Source of the DNA: Micractinium sp. NFX-FRZ
Lineage: Eukaryota; Chlorophyta; Trebouxiophyceae; Chlorellales; Chlorellaceae
Assembly: GCA_029339195.1 (NCBI GenBank)
Contig: JAPTJF010000217.1
Location: 34,858 to 98,857, forward strand
Length of the DNA: 64,000 nucleotides
Direction of reading: 5' to 3'
Both the position numbers and the translations under genes were made by a program. Positions 55,787 to 64,000 of this stretch are shown here, piece after piece; position 1 is the stretch's first letter, and the number at the start of each line of letters is the position of its first letter. The notes under the pieces are model-generated. The model was not told the origin of the DNA, searched no databases, and saw only the letters and a program-made list of their open reading frames with translations.

Positions 55787-58700
55787 GCCTGCTGCCCGAT
55801 TGCACATGGCACTGCCGCCTGCTGCGCAGCTGCTGCTGCATGCTCATCCACTCCCGCCTGCTGCGCTGCCTGCTGCTCCGTCTGCTGCACCGCCGCCTGC
55901 TGCTCCTGCCAGTAGTGCAGCGCTGCATCTATGTGGGGCTGCACCCGAGCCACAAACTTGGGTGCCAGCTCACCCAGCGCACTGCGGGGGGTGGGGCAGG
56001 GGAGGGATGCACATCGATGCGGTGAGGCAGGGGCAGGGGCTGGGACACCACGGCAGCAGGTCAGGCATTACCAGGTCATGAGGACTGCACAAGGGCCCAC
56101 CTATGGCCATCAGCCCATGATGCGACCGTCAAACTCCCCCACCTGCGGCAGCGCTCCGCCAGCGCATTGCACACGCACACTCCACAAAGAACGAATGCAA
56201 GCAAGCCACGCTGTTGCACCCTCTCCCAGGCCCCAGAGAGCGCCAAACACACACACCCCGCGGAGCACCGCCCCCACCTGAAGCAGGGCTTCACCACGTA
56301 CTCCACAAACGTGAGCTGGCTCTGGGGCACCGACGCCCGGCGGCGGTCGCAGATGGCGGAGACGGGAAGCCCCAGCGCCGCCTCCTTGTCGCCTGCAGGG
56401 TGCAGCAGGGCCAGCACGCGGCGGAGCAGGCAGGCAGGCGAGCGCATGAGCAAAAGCGAGGCATGCGTGCAGGCAAATGCGAGGCTGCCAGCACTCTTGG
56501 CCATGGACACCGGAAACACCGAATGCCGCAGCAGCGCCAAACGCACAGTGTGCCTCAACGTGCTCTGGCCGTTGGGCGGAGGCTGGCTGCCCGCCCCCGC
56601 CTGACGGCTTGCCTTGAAGCACCGCCCGCACACCCCGCCCGCTGCCCACCCACCCTGCGCAAAGAACTCCTCGTGCACTTTGCGCCCCCACTGGGAGGAG
56701 AAGCGCAGCGGGCGCGCGGGGTTGGAGATGTCGGCGGCGTGCACCAGCAGCTGCGTTTTGGGGAGCGCAGCAGGGGCGGAGTCAAGGCAGGGGTGGAGTC
56801 AAGGCAGGGTGGAGTCATGGCAGGGGCGACCCACTGGGACGTTTTGAAGGGTGCAGATGAGCGGCCCCGCTGGGCCCACCACATGCTGCGCTACGCCAAC
56901 TCGCACCCTTGCCCACCCCTGCATTGAACGCTGACCCATCCCCAAGCACCAGGCGCACCTGCAGCGCCACCACGCGCTTGTCTGGCGCCCAGGCACGCAG
57001 GTCAGGCCCCCACAGGCGCAGGGAGGCGGTGAAGTCCTCCACACTGTCGTGGTGCCGTGCCATGTCTGTGGACAGGATGATGCGGATCACCAGGCGGCGC
57101 ACGGCACGGAAGTCCTCGGCGGGCAGCCTGCAATGAGGGGGCGGGGGTGGGGGCAGGGGAGCGGGCTGCTGGGGAGGCGGGAGGCGGATGACCAGGCAGC
57201 GGCGAGCCACGCTGGCCCAGCTGCCTGCCATGGTACCACTGCTGCGCACCATTTGTTGACGAACAAACAACCTCCCAAACAGTCGAGGCACCCACCTGCT
57301 CAGGAAGTTGTTCTCCTTCTTGGCCAGCAGCTTGAAGCCCGCGGCAGCGTGCATGTTCTCGTTTATTGACTGGTCGTTGTATGCCACCGCCGCCTGGGTG
57401 CCAGGTGGGACAGAACGGGAGAGGTTATAAGGATGGGGTGATTGGGCAGAGGTGGGGGTATGCAGCGACAGGACAGAGTTGCCGCGCGATGCCACAAGGT
57501 GCTCAGGCCCCTGCTCGCCCAAGGGCACCCTGTGACCAATCCTGCCACCTGTCTGCATGTTTCCAGGCAGCACATGTTTTGCAGCCTGCAAGCGGCTCTC
57601 CCATTCCCCCCTCCCGCTCGTCTGCCTGCCACCCCAACTGCGTGCACATGTACCGGTTGGCGCCCCACTCTCCACTCTCCCAATGACCCGCCAGCCCCGC
57701 ACACCTCGGACTGCGTGCGTATGAGGAAATCGTTGCTGACCCCCGGGTGCCCCACATCGTGGATGGCTGCCGCCAGGATCACCGCCAGCTGCTCCAGGTC
57801 GCTCAGCTGCGTGGCAAAGCGGTCGTAGGCGAGGATGGCCCCAAGCGCCTGCAATGGCATGCGTGCGTGACAGTGATGCCGGGGGTGGCCATCACAGATG
57901 GGACAGCAGTGGCAGCAGTGGCAGCAGTGGCAGGCTGGCACGCCGGCATGGAAGCGCACTGAGATGTGCGCTTCCAGCGAATGCAGGCAACGGCTGTCGG
58001 TGTCATTCCTCTCCCTCCCGCCTGCGCGCTTTCTTTGCTAAAATGCAGCCGTCTACGCCCCAGCTGACCCCTCCATATGCCTACCCACCCACCCGTCCAC
58101 ACCGCCATACCTGCGTGACATCCGCTGCGTGCGCGCTGTTGTGGTATGCGTTGTGCGGGTGGTACGCCTCCTCCACGTCCGCCAAAAAGTTGCACAGCTT
58201 GTCCTCTGGCAGCCCCAGCCGGCTGATCAGCCCCCGCTTGCGCAGCAGCCACAGCACTACTGCCTGCAGCGGCCGCCCGTCGGTGAGCTGCGACAAGCGG
58301 AAGACGTCAAACGACTCCCAATCCTCCAGCTGCAGGCCGCGGTAAGCAGGGTGCATGGCAAGCAAAGAGGCGTTCAGGAGGCGACACAAGTGGCGCAGCG
58401 CCAAATGGCATGGTAGAGCTGGCAGCCTGCGTTGCTTGCAGCGGGTGCCCGTTTGGCGCAGGCAAGCAAGTGGCAGCAGCCGTGCAGCAGCAGTGGCCCG
58501 AGCTGCCAATTGCACCATCAAGCCATCAGCCTGCTGTGCCAACGCACCCCGCTGTCATCCACACGCCCCCCGCTGCGGCTCACCAAGCGCAGCTGCTCCT
58601 GCAGCTCTGGGTCTGCTCCTGCCTCCGCCTCCTCGCTAATTGCACGGCTGGGGAAATCACACATGCACGACCCGCCCGAGCTGTCCAGCGTGTGAGCGCT

Positions 58701-59269
58701 GCCGCTACTGCCGCCGGTGCTGTTGAGCGCCGCCGCTATCGAGGTGGTCCGCATGCTGCGTTCTGGCAAAATGTACTGCCGCGACCGCTGCTGTGCACGC
58801 CCTGGTGTGCTATCTGCTGCAGCCTCTATCTCTGGCAGGCGGTAGCTGAGCAGGAACTCTCGCTGCGTCTCGTCCAGCACATCGTCGAGCAGCGGGTCAG
58901 CGCCGCCAACCCGAGACAGCCAGCTGACGAGCCGCTCCACCGCATACTCCTCATCTGCATCCAGGTCCTCCTTGTTCTGCTAGCATGGGGCAGCAAAGAA
59001 GGGGCACCACCGTGGGCGTGCCAGCAAAGCACGGGAGGTGGGCGGCCAGCTAGCGGCACCGCGTCGGCGCCACCACCGGCCACAGGCTGCTGGCAGCAGG
59101 CTAGCGGCGGCCAGCCGGGCCGCACCCCAGGGTTCATTTGGCCGCCATTGGAACGTAGCCGGCTCGCCACAGCTTACGCGTCTGGCACACCAAACTAACC
59201 CACCCGCAGCCTGCCGAGCGCGCGGAGCGCCACGGCCGCAAGCTCCGACCCCAGGAATCGTCCCAGCAT
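55642..59269 (-). CDS. Class I 3',5'-cyclic-nucleotide phosphodiesterase (9 exons)
   Basis: Hydrolyses cAMP and/or cGMP to the 5'-nucleotide. Exons 59269-59204, 58976-58584, 58329-58111, 57848-57705, 57393-57296, 57127-56959, 56750-56654, 56392-56278 and 55981-55642 keep frame; 546 residues. Metal-binding and catalytic motifs are complete: HNAYHNSAHAADV (residues 212-224; general-acid His in the first HN), HDVGHPGVSND (256-266), ENMH, HAADISNP (Asp370) and the nucleotide-recognising Gln in SVPQSQLTFVEYVVKP (Gln421). The N-terminal 150 residues match nothing I know; no GAF or transmembrane part is seen. The last exon adds a Gln/Ala-rich tail. The exon 2 acceptor could be 3 bases earlier (AG|CAG). 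The ATG at 59269 gives a short first exon ending CTGCGG|GTGGGT. It diverges from TFIP11 across 482 bases. cAMP versus cGMP preference cannot be read. Confidence 0.88.
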
Positions 59270-59751
59270 TCTGACGCCCGCCTCAACAGCCAAAAGCGCG
59301 CTCTCGGTCCATTTCAGTTCGACTCCCGCCGCGCTGCTATTGCGTCAGATAAGCTCGCACGGGTTCAGGACATGTCGTTGCCGCGCAGCGGGGCGACAGG
59401 GTCAGAGGAGGAGCTGGCATCCATGTGTCTTCCTTCTTCCTGCTATGCTGGACTCGGAGCCGGCTTCCAAAACCGTTTCTCCAGCCGCATTCTTGCCACT
59501 GAGTGATCGCCACCACGTTCTAGCACCACCAACACGTGCTCCGCTCTGCAGCCGCGCCGCTGGTGATGGCGCCGCAGCCCTGAGCGCACGGCTGCAAGCA
59601 CCCGGCTATCACAGCGATCTCTAGCACCCGAATATCGGGTACAGCTTCCGCAGTGAGCTTAGCACGCCCGCGGGAGGTTGGGCAGCAGGTGGCGGCAGCG
59701 AGCGGCGGCAGCGGCGGCAGCCAGCGGCGGCAGTAAGAGCGCCCTGTCACA
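59270..59751. promoter_or_regulatory. Bidirectional upstream region of the PDE and TFIP11 genes
   Basis: 482 bases between two divergent ATGs, so it should hold both promoters. The TFIP11 side has GGCGGCAGCGGCGGCAG repeats just before the start. No TATA box is apparent. Confidence 0.45.
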
Positions 59752-62700
59752 ATGGCGCACCTGCACGATGATGACGAGCAGCACTTGGAGAAGCTGGACA
59801 TGGACGCCGACTACGAGGGCGGCGAGTTCATAGGCGGCGAGTTCTTCCACAAGTGAGCACTGGGGCCAGGCAGGGCCAGGCGGGTGCTGGGCCGCGGAGC
59901 GGCCGAAGCATCCCTGCAGCACTACCGTTGCTGCTGCGCTGCTCAAACGCGGGCGTGGCACCTCACACTGTGCTTCCATCTTGGCCATACACGTGCAGGG
60001 GCAAGAAGCAGAAGCGTGTGCAGACCAAGGAGGACCAGCTGTATGGCATCTTTGCTGACGACTCGGGTGAGGGACCGCCCCTCTTTGTTTCCTCTCTCAT
60101 GTAGCATCCTCCATGTGTCTTTGCTTGGACCTGGTCTCAGTGCATTGCAGCGGGGATGCTGGCAGGCGTGGCTGGGGCATCTGCGCTTCCTGCCCCGCAT
60201 GCCTCACCCTGCTGGCACCACCTCTCGTGCTCCCTGTGCCCCCTCCTGCAGATGATGAGTACGAGCGGCGGCGGGGGCGCGGCGGCGGCGGCGGCTCACG
60301 AGCAGCCGACTACACCAAGCCTGTCAGCTTTGTGGGAGGCGGCGTGGTGCAGCATGGGCCCGAGGATGGAGACCAACCGGAGCAGGGGCCTGCGCAGGGC
60401 CCCGGGGAGCAGCCGCAGCGTGCAGGCATCGGCTCGGCCACCGGCGCCGGTGCTGGGCTGGGCTTCTCGGCTGCTGGGGCAGGCGGCGGCGTGGGTGCCG
60501 CTTCTGGCTTGGGGTTCGCAGCAGCTGGCGGCGGCGGCCTGGGCTTTGCAAGCGCTGGTGCTGGCGCTGGCGGCGGTGGAGGTCTGGGCTTTTCAAGCAG
60601 CAGCGGCGGCGGCGGCGGCGGCCTGGGCTTTTCAGGAGGGGGTGCTGCCGGCGGCGGAGGCAGCGGCCTGGGCTTTTCAGGCGGCGGCAGTGGTGGCGGC
60701 GGCGGTGGCGGCGGCGGTGGCGGTGGCCTGGGTTTCACCAAGGGCCACGCCACACTGGATCAGGAGTCAGAAGAGGAAGAGGAGGTGCTGCTGCCCACTG
60801 CCTTTGGGCGGCGCATCCAGGCGGCGGCGGAGCAGCGGCGCAAGCAGAGCGAGCAGGCTGCCAAGGTGGAGCGTGCAAAAACAAAGGCGGCCACTGGGGC
60901 CAAGGATCTGGGCAAGTTTGAGCTGCACACCAAGGGCATCGGAGCCAAGCTGCTGGCAAAGATGGGCTGGAGCGAGGGCGCCGGCCTGGGCAGGGATGGC
61001 AAGGTGAGGCGGGGCGGGGGCGGGGGCGCCAGGAAGTGCGGCTGTTGACATCATGTGTAACGGAAGAGTGGGGCTCTGGGAAGTGTGTGCGGGGGTGCAG
61101 AGCAGGTGCGGTGCTTGAGGCGGTAGCGTGGTCGTGTAGCGCAGAGAGGTGTGCTGGCAGTGCTGGGCGGGAGCCAGGGAGTGTGGCTGTATCGTCAAAT
61201 GCGGCACAGTGCCGAGCAGTTCCCAAGTAGTCTACGTGGCCAGCCATACACTATGCTGTGATGGTGTTAGCTAGAGGCTGCCGTTTTCCCGACCCCCCCC
61301 CCCGCCCCGCACCTCCCCTCCACTCTCCACACACCCCTTTTGCAGGGCACAGCCACGCCTCCATGAATCTGAATTGCGCTCATACCACACAACCTCTCGA
61401 CCCCTAACTCAGTTCACATCCTGGCACCTTCCCCATGCCCTCAGGGCGTTGCCAAGCCACTACAGCCCAAGCTGCTCCGCAAGGGGCTTTGGGGACAGCT
61501 TGACCACCCTGCTCTGATTTGCTCACAACAGCTCACTTCCACCCGCCCCTGCAGGGTATTGCCAAGCCTCTGGAGGCCAAGCTGCGACCCAAGGGCATGG
61601 GCATGGGCTTTGGCGACTACACGGAGCACAAGCTGGTGCCTGAAGAGGAGCAGGCCAAGGAGGCGGCCAAGGCCAAGGAGGCGGAAGTGGTGGGTGCTGC
61701 GGGTGACTGGCAGGGTGCGGGCGTTATGATGCGCTCAGGGAGCACAAGCCTGGTGCCTAAAGAGCAGGAGGAGGAGGCAAACCCGATGCCTGACAAGCAG
61801 ATGACCAATACCGCAGCGGGTTAGGCATGCAGGCAGTGGGTGCTGCTTTTGTGCACTCGTGCACGATCTACCCCACCCCTGCACCCCCCGGCCGCTTCTG
61901 CCCAGCTTGATGTGACACAGGAAGCCAAACTGTGCACCGCAGGACTGCCTTTGACCTGCCCCCTCACAGGTCTCTTCTTGTGTCTCCCTTCCCTTCTCTC
62001 CCGCCCCACCTCCCACCCCCGCAGGTGGATGTGAAGAAGGAGGCCAAGATGTGGAAGCGCAAGAACGCGGACCAGCGGGTGCGCCGCACCTTCAAGACCG
62101 CAGATGAAGTGCTCAAGGTAAGGGGGACTCCACGTGCCAGATGTGGGGGACAGGTGGGGAAGGGGTGCCTTGGGGCTCTGCCCACAACCCAGCGTTGACT
62201 GTTGCACCCCGTGGCCGCTCCTGCCCCTTGCCGCTGCTCCCGCCCCTCACAAGAGCCTGAGCATACACCGACTAGTGCATCGCCCTGTTGCTCTCGTTTG
62301 GCTTTCCCACCTTCCAATGCTGGCCCACCCATGCTGAATTTCCGCTGCAGGAGTCGGAGCAGAAGCCGGTGGCGGTGGAGCGGCAGACCATCATCGACAT
62401 GCGCGGCCCCCAGGTGAACTGTTTGATTTTCTATTGGTAGAAGTGATGTCTTGGGTTGTTGATTGCACCACAGGTTGCAGTGCTGCCAACCCACTCGCCC
62501 TGGTTCGCCACAGGGTGCGGCTCACGCTGCAAGCCAGGAGGCGTGTCCCAACTAGGGCTCTGGAAAAGCGTATGGGCCCGGGCGCCACCTGCTCGGCCAG
62601 CTGTCAGCGTCTGCCCTTCTGACCAGGCAAAGCGCGGCTGTCCTTCTCCTCACCTGCCCTTCGCTTGTCTTGTTCCTGCTCCCCACCTGTGCTGCACGTG

Positions 62701-63614
62701 TGAGCTGCAGGCCCGCCTGGTGACCAACTTGGAGCACTTGGATGTGCAGGAGGACCGGGGGGATGGCGGTACAGGTGCGGTTGCCAGGTGTACTGCCACC
62801 ACCACCGCCGCCTGCGCCTGATAGTCTTAGTGTTCACGCTTGCACTGCCCGAGCGGAGGTGCGGGCTGTCGCCCTTGCCTGCACCCATGCACCTGCCCCG
62901 TCCTGCCTGCGCCCGGCTGCCAGGCGCCAAAGAGCGTGGCACCTACCTGCCTCGGCGCCTGCACCTGCACCTGCCGCAGCTGGTGTGCGCACTTGCCTTT
63001 CCTGGCGCTAAGCCTGCTGAGCCCGTTCGCCCCCTCGCGCCTCCCTCCCATGCCTCCCGCAGCGCCCGTGCCCCGAGCTGCAGCACAACTGCGGCTGCTT
63101 GTATTCACCAATGCCCCTCCCACCTGTTTCTCCTCCCTCTTTGGCTCCTCTGTTGCCCCGTGCAGTGCCCATGCCCGAGCTGCAGCACAACATGCGGCTG
63201 CTGGTGGACCTGGCCGAGAACGACATCCAGCGCCTGGACGGCAAGATACGGTGGGATGCAGGGTGCTGTGCTGGCAGGGATGCTGAGCTGGCGGCAGCGC
63301 TGTGGTCGCAAGGGGGGTGCTATGAACAACATGTAGCAGCTGGACGCCAAGACATGCTGAGCTGGTGGCAGCAAGGAAGCTGCGGCTTTGGGTGTTGGCA
63401 GTTGGGTGGCGGTATCCCAGGCAGCCAGGCCACTCTCTTCCCGCCTTGGCCTTTATCCTGACTGCCCGCCCTGCAGGCACGAGAAGGACACTGCCGTCAT
63501 TCTGGGCAAGGAGCAGGAGCGGCTTGCAGAGGAGGCGGAGGCGGCGGCGGCAGCAGCAAACCGGCTCGAGCGGGTGCTGGAGGCTGTGAGCCAGGCGCAG
63601 GCGCAGCCGTTCAG
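59752..63614 (+). CDS. TFIP11: TFIP11/Ntr1-type G-patch splicing factor, 5' part (9 exons seen, truncated by window end)
   Basis: Spliceosome-disassembly factor that works with the DEAH helicase Prp43/DHX15 to release the intron lariat. Exons: 59752-59852, 59999-60066, 60252-61003, 61555-61689, 62025-62117, 62351-62413, 62711-62774, 63166-63250, 63477-63614 (ends in phase 2 at a GTGTGT donor); about 500 residues, with the C-terminal GCFC-type region missing beyond the window. The start has the family's acidic leader (DMDADYEGGEF) and KKQKRVQTKEDQLYGIFADD. The G-patch spans about 283-335: TKGIGAKLLAKMGW, GLGRDGKGIAKPLEAKLRPK. Before it is a Gly-rich tract with seven GLGF motifs, an unusual low-complexity insertion. 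Later pieces (YKTV-like RRTFKTADEVLK, DMRGPQ, LQHNMRLLVDLAENDIQRLD) fit the family order. Two introns hold copies of their 3' exon start. Confidence 0.87.
61442..61600 (+). repeat. Intronic copy of TFIP11 exon 4 start
   Basis: CAGGGCGTTGCCAAGCCACT at 61442 mirrors the true acceptor and exon start CAGGGTATTGCCAAGCCTCT at 61552, and continues with (G/C)CCAAGCTGC in both. The offset is 110 bases, so the copies are in different frames. Confidence 0.9.
63059..63205 (+). repeat. Intronic copy of TFIP11 exon 8 start
   Basis: CCGAGCTGCAGCACAAC follows GCAGCGCCCGTGCC at 63059 and GCAGTGCCCATGC at 63162; GCGGCTGCTtGT and GCGGCTGCTgGT close the match. About 40 of 44 positions agree with two small indels. 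The upstream copy is frame-broken. Confidence 0.9.
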
Positions 63615-63922
63615 GTGTGTTGCTTGGTTGGCTGGTAGGTTTGTAGGTTAGTTGATTGGTAGGTTGGACACGTGGCTGCCTTGCTGGCTGGCTGGGTGAG
63701 TTAAAGAGCAGAGCAGAGAGGAAGCGGGGGCTAGCTGCGGTCTGCCTCCTGTCCAGCTCCCTCATCCAACCTCCGCCCATCTTGTTAGCCTTACCCACCC
63801 TCCAACCCTCCTTCACACCCACCCACCCTACCTAACCACCCACTCTGCCCAAGACACCTTGGAGCACCAGCCGAGCAGGCCACCCTCACCTTGCTACCAC
63901 AGCGTGCCTTTACGCCACCACT

Positions 63923-63923
<1 letters not shown>
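63615..63923. other. TFIP11 intron, continuing past the window
   Basis: Starts with a GTGTGT donor and GGTTGGTAGGTT-type repeats. No further exon is seen before the poly-C run. Confidence 0.55.
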
Positions 63924-63973
<50 letters not shown>

Positions 63974-64000
63974 ACCCCCCCCCCCCCCCCCCCCCCCCCC
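63924..64000 (+). other. 77-base poly-C run at the window end, probably artefact
   Basis: Uninterrupted C apart from one A at 63974, reaching the edge of the window. It most likely marks a sequencing or assembly problem or a gap edge; the telomere repeat of green algae (CCCTAAA) is not present. Confidence 0.75.

Overview
The window is nuclear DNA of a green alga. It is about two-thirds G+C, very rich in Ala/Gln/Pro/Gly codons and CAG/CTG runs, and has many short spliced exons on both strands. A plastid-type sigma factor, a hydroxyproline-rich wall protein and TGTAA polyadenylation-type signals all point to Chlorophyta, probably a Chlorella-like trebouxiophyte; the species cannot be named from this. 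I joined exons by hand from reading frame, splice consensus and phase. Twelve multi-exon models keep frame across about 82 introns.

Layout, left to right. A plastid sigma factor (561-3096, minus) diverges from an inward-rectifier K+ channel (3662-11784, plus) whose cytoplasmic domain occurs twice in tandem. An alkaline-ceramidase-like membrane enzyme (12512-13780, minus) follows. Next come three putative nuclear regulators: a double-SANT/winged-helix protein with a His-rich tail (15765-22653, plus), a SAND-domain protein with a Gln-rich tail (23420-25994, minus) and a small double-SANT protein (27946-30007, plus). A KEA4/5/6-type K+/H+ antiporter spans 30847-37714 (plus). A secreted protein with two PAN/apple domains and a hydroxyproline-type tail (38773-42388, minus) is made only of small exons and a Pro-rich frame lacking its own ATG, so simple ORF calling misses it. 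After a gene-poor, locally AT-richer stretch come an unidentified 232-residue protein (44652-46275, minus), two tandem intronless ankyrin-MYND genes (46674-47963 and 48719-50107, minus), a Gln-rich coiled-coil protein (51908-54269, plus), a class I cyclic-nucleotide phosphodiesterase (55642-59269, minus) and the 5' part of the spliceosome-disassembly factor TFIP11/Ntr1 (59752 onward, plus). The window ends in a poly-C run that looks like an assembly artefact.

There is no operon logic; these are independent eukaryotic genes. Loose themes are potassium transport (Kir, KEA), signalling (PDE, Kir, ceramidase) and nuclear regulation (SANT, SAND, TFIP11).

Three observations stand out. (1) Many introns hold diverged copies of the exon edge next to them, splice site included, mostly about 75-240 bases away; this suggests introns grow by local tandem duplication across splice junctions. 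In the K+ channel one such copy is intact and in frame. (2) The K+ channel has tandem cytoplasmic domains. (3) GC-AG introns are frequent, about 6 of 82.
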